Shown here: positions 1 through 8,949 of the stretch, one piece after another
Layout of the letters: each line of letters begins with the position of its first letter
Position numbering within the stretch: position 1 is the first letter of the stretch
Assembly: GCF_013318015.2 (NCBI RefSeq)
Contig: NZ_CP115846.1
Location: 124,001-188,000 of the forward strand
From: Agrobacterium tumefaciens
GTDB taxonomy: Bacteria > Pseudomonadota > Alphaproteobacteria > Rhizobiales > Rhizobiaceae
Direction: 5' to 3'
Length of the DNA: 64,000 bases
The notes under the pieces: generated by a model
What the model was told of the DNA's origin: nothing
Databases searched by the model: none
Seen by the model: only the letters and a program-made list of their open reading frames with translations
Made by a program: the position numbers and the translations under genes

Positions 1-181
1 CTTGGCATGGCCCCTCTCAACCGATGATGAGGAGGCAATCTGCCAGAACGGCGCTTGCGAAAATCGACCTAAATCTGCATCCGAGACTGTCTCGGAATTA
101 GCGGAATCGCTGTCCCGTATTTACTGAAATCGCTGTCCGCGAATTACCGGAAGCGCTGTCCCGAGATTAGTGAAACACGCA
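1..181 (-). mobile_element. Right end of an IS21-family element (copy 1, cut by window start)
   Basis: Bases 1-181 are the same as 30109-30289, the terminal part of the complete IS21-family element further on, by base-by-base reading. The stretch holds the first bases of istA (ATG complement near 6-8) and four imperfect repeats of a TTTCANTAAT..CGGGACAG unit, the kind of terminal site bound by the IstA transposase. The outer end is ...GAAACACGCA at 181. The orientation equals that of the second copy, so the two are direct repeats around the T-DNA. The rest of this copy lies outside the window, so its integrity cannot be judged. Confidence 0.93.
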
Positions 182-289
182 GACCCGACCGAAAAACTCG
201 AGATGCTCAACGCTTTGGTGCCACTCGGCATCAAGCCAGGCAAATTCCGCCCGCCGGATAAACTGATCGCGATGCTTGCCACGCGATAG
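182..289 (+). pseudogene. C-terminal remnant of a tyrosine recombinase/integrase
   Basis: An open frame starting directly at the IS21 end reads DPTEKLEMLNALVPLG and then KFRPPDKLIAML up to TAG at 287-289, 35 residues. The PPDKLIAML-type ending resembles the tail of plasmid-borne tyrosine recombinases of rhizobia. No start codon or catalytic R-H-R-Y residues are present, so IS21 insertion removed or separated the rest. The family call rests on remembered similarity of a short tail and is tentative. Confidence 0.4.
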
Positions 290-346
290 CGCATAGTTAT
301 GTGGAGCCGATGGATGTCAAGAAGTCGCCCAAGGCGTCCATCGACG

Positions 347-442
347 TCATCGACTCCGCATAATTATCATCGCCGCATAATTGCGCATGTCCGTATAGCC
401 CGTGGCCAGCCAGACCTTCACACCACTCGGAACCGGGATCAT
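347..442 (-). pseudogene. IS66-family TnpB (OrfB) N-terminal fragment
   Basis: The start ATG at 440-442 overlaps the TnpA stop in an ATGA arrangement, the usual IS66 tnpA-tnpB junction. The frame reads MIPVPSGVKVWLATGYTDMR, the standard IS66 TnpB opening, then leaves the family and hits TGA at 347-349 after 31 codons (usual length about 115). Around 340-385 the motif AATTATGCGG occurs twice, marking the junction of a deletion or rearrangement. The gene is non-functional. Confidence 0.75.
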
Positions 443-846
443 CGCAGACCCAATACGCAATCGAGAATCCGGCCAAGCGCGTCCGTGTCGATGTCGCTTT
501 CCACGCGGACACGCCGACCCCGACCTAGTTCGATTGTTACATCACTGCGCTTCCGACGAGGAAGGAATTTGGTGGGTGGTTCCGGCTGAGCGGGGGAGAC
601 TGTCGAAGCGGCCTCGGACACGATTACCGGCACCAAAGCCGCAGTGTCAGATCTTGGCTCCTCGATCCGACAAAGCTCTTTGCGCCAACGGAACAACTGG
701 CTGACATGGATGCCGGCCGCGCGGGCAATCTCGGAGATGACCGCGTCTGGCTCAAAGCACGCAGCGACGAGCCGCTCTTTATCTTCGCGTGACCAACGCC
801 GACGGCGCTCCACAGACGTGATCACCTCAATTGGATGCTTCGCCAT
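439..846 (-). CDS. tnpA: IS66-family accessory transposition protein TnpA (OrfA)
   Basis: This is a 135-residue protein with an N-terminal helix-turn-helix: RRRRWSREDKERLVAACFEP, then ISEIARAAGIHVSQLFRWRK, typical of IS66 OrfA / IS3-type OrfA DNA-binding proteins. The C-terminal half (SDVTIELGRGRRVRVESDID) is also characteristic of IS66 TnpA. The length is normal for the family. Its partners are gone: only 31 codons of tnpB follow and tnpC is absent, so the element cannot transpose on its own. It abuts, and probably caused the truncation of, the epimerase gene to its right. Confidence 0.85.
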   Translation of the reverse strand: MAKHPIEVITSVERRRRWSREDKERLVAACFEPDAVISEIARAAGIHVSQLFRWRKELCRIEEPRSDTAALVPVIVSEAASTVSPAQPEPPTKFLPRRKRSDVTIELGRGRRVRVESDIDTDALGRILDCVLGLR

Positions 847-886
847 ATGACTACTCCTAGTGTTACCACTAGGACTGGCAGTCAGC

Positions 887-909
887 AGGCCGTCATCGCA
901 AGACGGCCT
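887..909. repeat. Inverted repeat at the IS66 / epimerase junction
   Basis: AGGCCGTC and GACGGCCT form a perfect 8-bp inverted repeat around a 7-base loop. Just to the left, CCTAGTG and CACTAGG (about 855-872) form a second one. Both sit between the start of the IS66 tnpA and the point where the epimerase frame loses family likeness. They could be the element terminus or a hairpin left by it. Confidence 0.4.
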
Positions 910-1501
910 TCACCGTGGGCTTACATTCCAGGTAGGCGTGGCTGAAGTCGATCAGGGCTACGACATCCGGATGATTGACGGCTTTCACCGTTGCGGCAAC
1001 TTCGGCCGGAGTCTGACGATACTGGCCCGGCTCCGTTGTGAAAATATTCTCAAAGGCGATGCGAATACCGTACGCTTTGGCATGCTCGCCCGATTCGAGC
1101 AGCGCTTCGCATTGACGCTCGTCAGCGCCGGCGCGTTGAGCGATCTGATCGGCGCGCAGAAAGCCCGCGTGCTGGACGAGAACGCGGGCGTCGATGCTGT
1201 CGCAAATCTCGACCCGTGCCTTTGCAGCATCGACCTGGTGCCGGCGCGTTGCCGGGTCCATGAAGTTCGAGGACACGAGGCCGTGCACGGTATAGCGGAA
1301 GGAAAACGTCTCAAGAAGGGTTCTGAGCCGATCGGCACGCTCTTTGACGATGCGGCCACCTGCGATCAGATCGAGGCTGGAAAGGGCGAGTTCGACCGTG
1401 TCGACGCCGATTGCCTCAAGGCGGCGCAGCTCTCTCTCGAGGCTGTCAAGCTCGCCGTCCGTCGATGCCGTATTGAAGCCCGTTGCGATAATATTGTTCA
1501 T
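893..1501 (-). pseudogene. Sugar-phosphate isomerase/epimerase (TIM barrel), 3' truncated
   Basis: The frame opens with MNNIIATGFNTASTDGELDSLE and continues with barrel features of the AP-endonuclease-2 / sugar epimerase superfamily: RYTVHGLVSSNFMDP, the acidic metal-site strand IRIAFENIFTTEPGQ, and VVALIDFSHAYLE. It then runs into non-homologous sequence and stops after about 202 residues, where family members have about 270-300. The start was chosen at ATG 1499-1501 because upstream in-frame residues are Arg-rich and unlike the family. The missing third would carry barrel strands and metal ligands. The cut coincides with the IS66 fragment. The original substrate is unknown. Confidence 0.7.
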
Positions 1502-1524
1502 AATGATTTCCAGTTCTGAGGCGC

Positions 1525-2063
1525 TTAATCCGCTTTGGAGGCGACGGCGGCGGCCCGTTGGATTTCTCGTTCTTCGAGCCTCGCAAAGAGGCCGCGTAGC
1601 TCCGGCTCGCCGACCGCCGATGCCGCCAGACGGGGACTGAACCATTGAAGCTCGCGTTGATGGCGTTCCGGAAAGTCGTCTTCCATCCGCTGGACATCGA
1701 GAAGATGGACCTGGACCATTGCCGGAATGAACTCGCCGTCACCAAGCCTCTTCACGTAGGTGTAATGACCCCAAGCCTTTTTTCGGACGCGTCCCCGGAC
1801 ACCAGCCTCCTCCCAGGCTTCCTGGCTTGCGACCTCATGCGGCTTCTTTTTCGCCATTGGCCAACCTTTGGGTATACCCAGCGCCCGGTACCCCGGCTGG
1901 TAATAAGGAGAACCTCGATTGGGCCTGAACTGTCATCGGTTCGCCGATAGCAAATAGCGGCGTACTGGGTCCTGATTTCGCCGGTCCAGAGCTTGTCAGC
2001 TACCATTGCCAGTCGTGCTAAAGCTGTTTGTCCTGCAGGTTCACCGGGCATGGCGTGATCCAC
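1525..2063 (-). pseudogene. Nudix hydrolase, split by a one-base frameshift
   Basis: Two overlapping minus-strand frames make one Nudix protein of about 160 residues. The N-terminal part (MVADKLWTGEIRTQYAAICY, VLLITSRGTGRWV) lies at about 1874-2006. The C-terminal part starts with PKGWPMAKKKPHEVAS and continues QEAWEEAGVRG, so the G-x5-E-x7-RE-x2-EE-x-G box is whole but in another frame. Reading the + strand around 1870-1880 (GGTATACCCA), one base is missing between the Val and Ile codons of the expected GRWVIPKGW. Relatives are diphosphoinositol-polyphosphate-type or NDP-sugar Nudix enzymes of rhizobia. It is a pseudogene unless the indel is a sequencing error. Confidence 0.72.
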
Positions 2064-2254
2064 CCTCGAATTGAGAAAGCGTAGCGGTCATCCCTGGCGC
2101 GGGTGCCGACGCGTTCAACGAACTGAATATTCCTTTCCGATGCAGGATTCCTTCGAAACAAGAACCGCATCCGGCTTTTGAGCGGCGCCGCGGCCTGTAA
2201 AGGCGCTGCGCCACGATTGCGAAGAAGTGTTCAATCAAAGCGCCGGGGCTTCGA
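2064..2254. other. Intergenic spacer with no supported gene
   Basis: A 65-codon minus-strand frame here (Arg-rich, Cys-rich) has no recognisable family and no ribosome site. I see no regulatory element. Confidence 0.4.
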
Positions 2255-3031
2255 CTACGCGGCCGCTGAGACCTTTTCGATCAGTGGGCGCACCTTGCTG
2301 AGGAATTCCTCGCTTCCGCACGCAAAACGGAGCTTCGACGAGAGATCGATCCTGTCCCAGTCGATCGTATTGGAGATGCCGAGATGGCCGAGTATCGGCA
2401 GTGCCGCCATCACATCCCAGGTCAAATCCCCGAGCGACACGTAGCCGTCGGTCTCGCCCATCGCCACTTCGATCATCGACAAGGTCGCGGCGCCGCAGAA
2501 CCGGAAGCTGATCTTCAGATCATCCGAAATAAAGCGGCTGAAACCGGTCGAGGCACGCGACATATCAAGCGCTGGCAGCGGCTTGATCGGTTGACCGTTC
2601 AACCGTGTTGGAACGGTCTTGCCGCCGACCAGAATCAGATCTCGAACAGGTGCATAAATCACGCCGAATGACGGACGACGGTTCTCGTACAGACCAATCG
2701 AGATCGCCCAATTCTGGCCGCCGCGGACGAAGTTGAATGTTCCGTCGATCGGATCGATGACCCACACGCGCCCGGAGGCGCCAGGAATCTCGCCACTTTC
2801 TTCACCCATGATGCCATCATCGGGGAACGCCTCCCGCAAGCTGCCAATCAGGAATGCCTCAACGTCCTTGTCGGCCTCGGTAACGAGGTCGAGGTGTCCC
2901 TTTGTCTCGACGGGAAGGCTCGACAGGGAACGAAAGTGATCGAGGGCACGCTCGCCGGCTTTGCGGGCGATCTTCTCGACAATGGCAGCGGTATCCTGCT
3001 CGGCAGACTTTGGCATATTCTGATCAGCCAT
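2255..3031 (-). CDS. accG: Inositol-monophosphatase-family sugar phosphatase (AccG-like)
   Basis: This is an intact 258-residue Mg-dependent phosphatase. Motifs in order: GEESG (about residues 77-81), DPIDGTFNFVRGG (about 93-105), and the C-terminal DLTWDVMAALPIL holding the third metal Asp. Length and order fit the IMPase/CysQ family. Its start overlaps the end of the accF-like fragment by 8 bases, so the two were co-transcribed. In the agrocinopine catabolic (acc) operon, AccF splits the sugar phosphodiester and AccG removes phosphate from the arabinose phosphate product. That pairing, next to a T-DNA carrying agrocinopine synthase, is the reason for the name. The enzyme looks sound but its operon is broken upstream, so expression is doubtful. 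Confidence 0.65.
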   Translation of the reverse strand: MADQNMPKSAEQDTAAIVEKIARKAGERALDHFRSLSSLPVETKGHLDLVTEADKDVEAFLIGSLREAFPDDGIMGEESGEIPGASGRVWVIDPIDGTFNFVRGGQNWAISIGLYENRRPSFGVIYAPVRDLILVGGKTVPTRLNGQPIKPLPALDMSRASTGFSRFISDDLKISFRFCGAATLSMIEVAMGETDGYVSLGDLTWDVMAALPILGHLGISNTIDWDRIDLSSKLRFACGSEEFLSKVRPLIEKVSAAA

Positions 3032-3389
3032 TTGCTTCTTCTTTCAGCCTTGCAACCTGTGCGACATCATCTCCGAGAAACTGGTCGAGCTCCCCGTCGC
3101 GGGTTCCCTGGATAACCTGAGCTTCGACATTGATGCCGTACTGCATCAGCTTTTCATGATGTCCGGCTGGCAGGTAGCAGAATGCCGCGAAGCCCTTGTC
3201 TCGAAGCTGGCGCGCCTCGCCGCTGGCGAAGTGGTATATCTCGATGTTCATCGCATCGAGGTCGGCCTGGCGGGCAATAGCGGCAGGGTCGATCAGCCGG
3301 GAATGCATCAGGCCGACAGTCGGAACTTCGGGTCCCCGACCTGTACCATTCGGTGAGCAATGGATAGGGGAGTTGATATCGTCAACCGT
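3024..3389 (-). pseudogene. accF: C-terminal fragment of AccF-like agrocinopine phosphodiesterase
   Basis: The frame is open from 3389 (preceded by TGA) and contains PEVPTVGLMHSRLIDPAAIA, then NIEIYHFASGEARQLRDKG and a short C-terminus. This looks like the end of a glycerophosphodiester-phosphodiesterase barrel (late strands, no N-terminal HR/E..D metal site). The usual protein is about 300-430 residues and only about 95-120 remain. Its stop overlaps the accG-like start. The break lies about 400 bases outside the left T-DNA border, consistent with loss of the front of an acc operon when the T-DNA flank was rearranged. Confidence 0.5.
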
Positions 3390-3786
3390 TCACTTCTAAA
3401 GAAATAGCGCCACTCAGCTTCCTCAGCGGCTTTATCCAGCGATTTCCTATTATGTCGGCATAGTTCTCAAGATCGACAGCCTGTCACGGTTAAGCGAGAA
3501 ATGAATAAGAAGGCTGATAATTCGGATCTCTGCGAGGGAGATGATATTTGATCACAGGCAGCAACGCTCTGTCATCGTTACAATCAACATGCTACCCTCC
3601 GCGAGATCATCCGTGTTTCAAACCCGGCAGCTTGGTTGCCGTTCTTCCGAATAGCATCGGTAACATGAGCAAAGTCTGCCGCCTTACAACGGCTCTCCCG
3701 CTGACGCCGTCCCGGACTGATGGGCTGCCTGTATCGAGTGGTGATTTTGTGCCGAGCTGCCGGTCGGGGAGCTGTTGGCTGGCTGG
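3390..3786. other. Left-border flank, no gene
   Basis: There is no convincing frame here. The last stretch before the border (about 3720-3786, ...GCCGAGCTGCCGGTCGGGGA...) matches from memory the sequence beside nopaline-type left borders widely carried in binary vectors. This is the outer, non-transferred side of the border. Confidence 0.6.
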
Positions 3787-3811
3787 TGGCAGGATATATT
3801 GTGGTGTAAAC
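3787..3811 (+). repeat. T-DNA left border repeat
   Basis: A 25-bp repeat starts TGGCAGGATATATTG and ends GGTGTAAAC, which agrees with the nopaline-type left border. The following bases (AAATTGACGCTTAGACAAC...) also match, from memory, the left-border flank of nopaline plasmids. It has the same orientation as the repeat at 27103, as required for a left/right pair. Confidence 0.96.
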
Positions 3812-4198
3812 AAATTGACGCTTAGACAACTTAATAACACATTGCGGACGTTTTTAATGTACTGAATTCACATCCGTTTGATACTTGTCTAAAATTGGCT
3901 GATTTCGAGTGCATCTATGCATAAAAACAATCTAATGACAATTATTACCAAGCATCAATGAGATGATGTGTGTGTCTATGTGTAAATATTGCGCGGAGTC
4001 ATTACAGTTATAATTATTTTACGAGTTATTTAAAGTTATAAATACATTTATATACCAAGATATATAGACTATTATAAAATATGAAACTTATATAAGTAAT
4101 TCAATATTACAGAGAATAGATAGATAACATAAATTGCTTCCTATGTCTGATATACAGGATTCTATAATAATATCACGGTACAGATTTTCCATCTTGCT
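3812..4198. other. T-DNA left margin, AT-rich, no gene
   Basis: This is very AT-rich DNA with no long frame, with runs such as ATATATAGACTATTATAAAATATG. It probably includes the 3' untranslated and polyadenylation region of the minus-strand gene ending at 4199. Several AATAAT/ATTATT-type motifs could serve, but none is decisive. Confidence 0.5.
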
Positions 4199-5776
4199 CT
4201 ATAACGTCGGCTCTGAACGATCATTGAGGAGTCTCGAGCCAACGTGCATGAATAGTCTCCCCCAAAGTTTGGGAAAAAGGCTCAGGAAAAAGATCAGTAC
4301 GAAGGCTATCCAGAAATGAATGTTGGCGAACCCAGCAAGAAAAGTTTTTTTCGTCAGAAGCCAGTAACTCGAATTGCCCAGCACGAATAAAGTGCTTGGA
4401 AAACTTACGCCGGCGGTTGCGGTGAAAAGGCGCAACAGATCGTGCGAGCTTTGCGAATTATCCATAACGTCAACAGCGGCCCGCGCAGCTAACGGCACAA
4501 GATTGGCCGCCGCAATAAGGCCTGAATAGGCATCGGTTGGAAACGTAGAGAGGCATATCAGGCCAGCCATCGTCAGGATTGCTACTAGTATGCCTGCTTT
4601 GCCTCCCCGAGGATTGCGGTCTTTATCGTCGGCAATATGGCCGACCCACCGGAGAACCCTCAGGGCATCTTCATGGTCTTGTTTGTGGTAACCGATCTGA
4701 ATACGGAGACGGTTACTCACCTCAAAGGTGTCGAGCCAGGAATAGATGATGGCGCTGGAATTCCTCAATCTTGTGTATTCAGAAGTGAAATCGGAACTCT
4801 GAGCTGTAGAAATCCTTTTCATCCGCAAGAAAGAGTATTTTAATAAATCCCGGATGTTCTTCCTGTTCTGCATCAGCATTTGCCACAGAATGCATAGTGA
4901 CGCCTTCCATGCTACATCTTTGGCGGTGTGAAATGTGGTTCCCTCATGTTGGGGCATAGCAATGGCGAATAAGCCAAAAATTAAAACTGGCAATCCTCCG
5001 AGGAAGACTTCGCAAGCCAGGTGAGCGGCGAGCCTCGTGTCCGCCCAAGGATAATCAAAAATCGCAAGCACCATAAGCTGTGTTTGCAGAGTAATAGGCC
5101 CAGAGCGCAAGACGGCAACTTCCGCTCCAAGTGAGGCAGATACTATGTCGGGCAGGACAACCGCCAACTGCATTATGACCAACCAAAGCCAGAACAGACC
5201 CCTCTCCGAAAGGGGTAGGTGGCATTTTAGTTGCCACCTCATTTCTTGCGTTTGAATGGATTGCGCGCTTCGACGCAGGTACTTTTTAACTTCTTTGGGC
5301 AGGCTGGGGAGTTCAAGAATAACTCGAAAGGCGTCGTCTCTTTCCTTGCGCGCTTGAGTGGCCCAAGCGTTTCGCGTGGATAGGGGCATGCGCATGAGGA
5401 TATCCGTCAAGCTGTTCTCCGAACTGGCGAATGGACGATAAGATTTGTCGGCAATATCTTCATCAGGAATGACGGCCGGTTCCGGTGCTGCTCTTAAAGC
5501 AAACGCATCTACATGGTCATGGGCCGCTGGCTGGTGCGTTGAACAAAAGATCTGCTGCATATGATGTGATACCATGCCTTCATCTTCTGGCAGTAGAGTG
5601 ACGGAATGGCCTCGAATGCAGTCTGCTTCTTGGCCGACATCGGTTTCCTCAGTGATGTAAGAGTAAGGTCCTCCCAAGAAGGGTGAAGGGAGGATTTTTC
5701 TGACATGGAGGGAGTGAAGCCAGCTGCTTTTGAGCTTTCTTTCTATCGCCTCAACCGGAGTGTTCTGGTTCTCCAT
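4199..5776 (-). CDS. Multi-span membrane protein of unknown function in T-DNA
   Basis: This is a 525-residue protein counted from the first ATG (5774-5776); the frame opens 13 codons earlier only through TTG, unlikely in a plant. The first 190 residues are hydrophilic (acidic and His-containing, ending in a basic stretch). Then come about six hydrophobic segments: near 194-216 (GLFWLWLVIMQLAVVLPDIV), 258-276, 395-410, 420-435, 453-470 and 485-510 (FWIAFVLIFFLSLF). I recognise no enzyme motif. It is not a plast protein. Position suggests it is the non-plast 'gene c'-type protein reported beside the left border of nopaline T-DNA, but I cannot confirm this. It is expected to be plant-expressed and membrane-located. 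Confidence 0.7.
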   Translation of the reverse strand: MENQNTPVEAIERKLKSSWLHSLHVRKILPSPFLGGPYSYITEETDVGQEADCIRGHSVTLLPEDEGMVSHHMQQIFCSTHQPAAHDHVDAFALRAAPEPAVIPDEDIADKSYRPFASSENSLTDILMRMPLSTRNAWATQARKERDDAFRVILELPSLPKEVKKYLRRSAQSIQTQEMRWQLKCHLPLSERGLFWLWLVIMQLAVVLPDIVSASLGAEVAVLRSGPITLQTQLMVLAIFDYPWADTRLAAHLACEVFLGGLPVLIFGLFAIAMPQHEGTTFHTAKDVAWKASLCILWQMLMQNRKNIRDLLKYSFLRMKRISTAQSSDFTSEYTRLRNSSAIIYSWLDTFEVSNRLRIQIGYHKQDHEDALRVLRWVGHIADDKDRNPRGGKAGILVAILTMAGLICLSTFPTDAYSGLIAAANLVPLAARAAVDVMDNSQSSHDLLRLFTATAGVSFPSTLFVLGNSSYWLLTKKTFLAGFANIHFWIAFVLIFFLSLFPKLWGRLFMHVGSRLLNDRSEPTL

Positions 5777-6816
5777 TGATAACTTGGCACAGCTTGAGGC
5801 ATCCAGGGAATGCAAAAGCTCCTTTATTAATTGTGCTCGAATCCACCGAATAAAAATGCACCGCGTGGGTCTCGGTCCTGTTTTGGCCTATAAGTCAAAG
5901 CAGCGGCGTCGACTAGACGATAGTCAGTTGTTTTTTTAAAGGAAAACGAGTTTTCTATTCGGAAAGAAAATGTGCCGTTCGCCTAATAATGATGCCAATG
6001 ACTTAATCTGTACGACGGATCGTGTAATATTATAGAGCCAAGTGCGATTCAATGAATTTCAATTGTTGGTATTTCAGCGAATTTGTATTTTTCCATTTGG
6101 AATGGTATAACAGCACGTTCATAACGTTAAAGGAAAGGGGAGGCATATACGCGGAATATTTAACTGTATCAATGAAATTGAAATATTCAATCTGGCACGC
6201 AGAACCCACATCAACAGTTTAACTCGACTCTCGGAAAGCCAGCTATCATTCGAAAATCTGTCGCTTCCTCTAGCGCCGCTGTGATTGTAGGGCGAAATGA
6301 CAAACTGCGCGACGTTGCCTGAATGACTGGCTGTATGGCATGGGACGCGTTCTTGAAAGAGAGTCGCTAAGATAAACCTCTCCAACCCAACCGAAACATG
6401 GTTGCTTCCGTGTTTCGAACACAGCAGTTTCACCTCATTGCGAGACTTGTTGAGAGATTTTCAAATTTGTCGGCAGGTTCGATTGCTGACTATTGATTTA
6501 CACGAAAGTGTGAAAAACAAGTCCTTATCGTGGCAGTTGGTATGATGTTCAGGAGCAACGCAATTCAAAAGTGGACCCAGGCTGTTTCACGGGTCCCATC
6601 GCGGTGCCCAAATATCTGAGTAGCATCAAAGCTCTGGTGACGGTCAAATGAATTCGTCGGTGTTCTGGGAACAAGCGTTTGAAAATGTTGATATGCTCAC
6701 TTCCCACTTTGACAAGTGCGGCACGAGCGAAATAGTAACCTAAACTTTCTTTATTGCGATGTTTGACAATCACTGGGCAGGTGAGTGTTATAATAGAGGG
6801 CCACTAGCCTTCGGCC
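5777..6816. other. 1-kb T-DNA intergenic region, promoters only
   Basis: Divergent spacer between the membrane-protein gene (minus) and the first plast gene (plus). On the minus side the complement of 5880-5900 reads ACTTATAGGCC, a possible TATA box. On the plus side TTATAATAGAGG at about 6788 lies 29 bases before the ATG. A 104-codon minus frame at 6119-6433 has no family likeness and I do not call it a gene. Confidence 0.5.
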
Positions 6817-7548
6817 ATGCACACCTCACTAATGTCTTACAATCAAAATATGATACCCTCAGGGGATGATCGCCCCGTCTTTCCGACAATTGATTTGTTC
6901 GCAAACACCTCCCTGGAAGAACTTCAGCAGAGCCTATGCGCGGCGGTCGCAAATTATAGGGATTTCCTCACTCGAAAGATTCTCCCCTTCCAGCAATCTT
7001 GGGTTGTCCGAGTCCTGTCCGAATCCGGCCTAGACGAAGAGACTCTGCGCGCAATCAAAAGCTGTGTCTTCACGCCGTGTTGCAGCATTCCTGGCGCCGT
7101 CCAGCCAGATAGAATTTGCCAACATGACTCACCAATCTACATCTACACCTCCCTGAATTTATTATCGCAATACGTCGAAGGAAAAACCCTATTGCGGTGC
7201 TATCGCAAATTTGTGCTGGCTTCATCACTCCCACCATACCGAACGGATATTCCAGCAGAGGAGCTCAAGAACGTACTCAACAGTATCTTGCCAGGCGCCT
7301 ATAGCATGCCGCATGCCGTAAGCTGCTTCGTGGCCATTTTGCCCAGTAAGAAATTCACGATCAGCATGTCCAAAATCACCACCCGTGGTGGCGCGGAGGA
7401 GCATTTTGTCGTTTTCAGTAGAGAAGAGAACGACATAATCCCATACGACATCGTCGCAGTGGGGAAGACGCTGTTCTCCCAGTCGGACGAGGAATTTGGT
7501 TTGCCAAATCTCAGCTTCGATGAACTACAGAACCTTATCAGCACTTAA
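6817..7548 (+). CDS. Plast-family (RolB-like) T-DNA protein, first of three
   Basis: This is a 243-residue protein carrying the three sequence blocks shared by plast proteins: SPIYIYTSLNLLSQY (about 106-120), SCFVAILPSKKF (about 168-179) and DIVAVGKTLFS (about 212-222). The front half has the family's helical region (ELQQSLCAAVANYRDFLTRK). Plast proteins modify plant growth and their biochemistry is mostly unsettled. ATG 6817 follows a TATAATA box; a second ATG five codons on (6832) is an alternative. By position between left border and acs it may correspond to one of nopaline genes b, c' or d. That naming is inference from gene order. Confidence 0.8.
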   Translation: MHTSLMSYNQNMIPSGDDRPVFPTIDLFANTSLEELQQSLCAAVANYRDFLTRKILPFQQSWVVRVLSESGLDEETLRAIKSCVFTPCCSIPGAVQPDRICQHDSPIYIYTSLNLLSQYVEGKTLLRCYRKFVLASSLPPYRTDIPAEELKNVLNSILPGAYSMPHAVSCFVAILPSKKFTISMSKITTRGGAEEHFVVFSREENDIIPYDIVAVGKTLFSQSDEEFGLPNLSFDELQNLIST

Positions 7549-8253
7549 TCTGTTTTCTATTCATGGATAGAAAACAACCCTAGTGTATGGGATCAATATA
7601 ACCATGCTAGTGCCACTGTGTATCTCCCGATGAGACATGTAATGATATGGATGCATGTTTCATGCAAGGATAAGAATGTGATAAAAATAATTTAATAAAA
7701 ATAAGTCCTTGATGCTTTTCTGAAACATCTTTGAGGAAGTATTATTTATTGAACAGATTTTACACAAATTGAAAATTCATCCTGGTGAAACAGCGTATTT
7801 TTTTGACAGAATCGTAATGATTCGTGAGACAATGTGGGCCATCGTTTTCGGGCATCGAAAGCTGGCTTCGTCACGAGCCAAGCGAAGGCACAAGCCTCAA
7901 TTTTGCGATGAGCCAGGGAGGCACGCTACGTGTCTGTCAGCAATTATAGGACTATGGTGGATGCTTTTTGACAATGTGGCGATAAGGATCACCTCGATAA
8001 GCTCGAAACCTGCTTTATGTCATTCACATGTCAATTATCGAAAAAACGGCCCTACGCTCATCCAATAGTTAAGTAACGGGTCCTGTTTGTAGTTTAACAG
8101 ACAGGAATGCTGTTTCCAGAAGGCATTTCAACAGTATAAAGCCGTAAAATTACCATGATCAAGTTCCCTGCACATGCGTTTTTCAGCTATAAAGCAAGAT
8201 TCAATCTCTGGGGCTCCAAAGAGCTCCGGATGCTACACCCCTCATAAAGCTTA
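7549..8253. other. T-DNA intergenic spacer
   Basis: AT-rich spacer. A 99-codon plus frame at 7769-8068 starts only with a non-ATG codon and shows no family. AGTATAAAGCC (about 8135) and AGCTATAAAGC (about 8189) are candidate TATA boxes for the following plast gene. Confidence 0.5.
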
Positions 8254-8949
8254 ATGATGGTATATCAGCGTCCTGTTTTCAGGGTGATTAGCCTGCTGCG
8301 GATCCGGAACCGCGAAGAGGCCAAGCTCGTGCTGATCGGAGCAGTCGTGGTTTATCGCAATTTTGTGGAACAAACCTTGGCTGATGCCCAAAAAAATTGG
8401 GTCAAGTCACTCGTACTCTACGACGATCCGGGTGATGCTGTGACCGGAATCCTGACATGGTTCAGCAGGTGTGCATGCTTGCACGGACCGAGGTTGGGGC
8501 CGTTGGACACAATCGCCGTGAATGATAATCCGCTCTACATTTACTGTCCTCGCAGGAAGCTTGAGGAATATGCAAAAGAACGTATTGTGTCTTTTCATTC
8601 AGAGATCGGCTCGGTCGTGTGCTCCATGTCACCCTTCGATGCAGGCGTGACGCGTGAGAAGGTCCGCTATGGGCATAACCTGATATCCCCAGGGTCTTGC
8701 CTCCTTCCGGATGCTTTGGAAGCCTATGTCGCCTTTCTCCCGAGCAAGTCGTTTCTGAAATTGCCATATAGCGTTTATGAGGTTCACAATGATCGTTATG
8801 TTCATAAGTTCTTTGCGCTGCTCCCAGGATCCCGCTTTCATTTTGAAGTCGTAGCGGTTGGTTTGGCCTATCCCGCTGCCAAAAAAAGGCCTTCTGGTCT
8901 TGGAATTCTGCGTTGTTGCTTCACCGGAAAGACAAACACCTGCCTGTAA
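8254..8949 (+). CDS. Plast-family T-DNA protein, second of three (gene 5 paralogue)
   Basis: This is a 231-residue protein beginning MMVYQRPVFRVISLLRIRNR. Shared plast blocks: NPLYIYCPRRKLEEYA (about 91-106), EAYVAFLPSKSF (about 156-167) and FEVVAVGLAYP (about 197-207). It is most like the gene 5 product at 12704 in this window: both open with an xYxxRPxFxxI segment, share a REExKLVL / RRELKLVL helix, and align over their length, so they look like an old duplication. The C-terminus is short and basic with three Cys. Two successive ATGs (8254, 8257) are possible starts. No enzymatic role can be assigned; by order it may be the counterpart of nopaline gene c' or d. Confidence 0.8.
   Translation: MMVYQRPVFRVISLLRIRNREEAKLVLIGAVVVYRNFVEQTLADAQKNWVKSLVLYDDPGDAVTGILTWFSRCACLHGPRLGPLDTIAVNDNPLYIYCPRRKLEEYAKERIVSFHSEIGSVVCSMSPFDAGVTREKVRYGHNLISPGSCLLPDALEAYVAFLPSKSFLKLPYSVYEVHNDRYVHKFFALLPGSRFHFEVVAVGLAYPAAKKRPSGLGILRCCFTGKTNTCL

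Noticed and set aside
860..1519. Plus-strand frame (219 codons)
   Set aside because: Antisense of the truncated epimerase, whose translation shows TIM-barrel segments.
6119..6433. 104-codon minus-strand frame in T-DNA
   Set aside because: No motif, and it lies in a wide promoter spacer; frames of this size are expected by chance.
7769..8068. 99-codon plus-strand frame in T-DNA
   Set aside because: Starts only with a non-ATG codon, has no plast block or other family sign.
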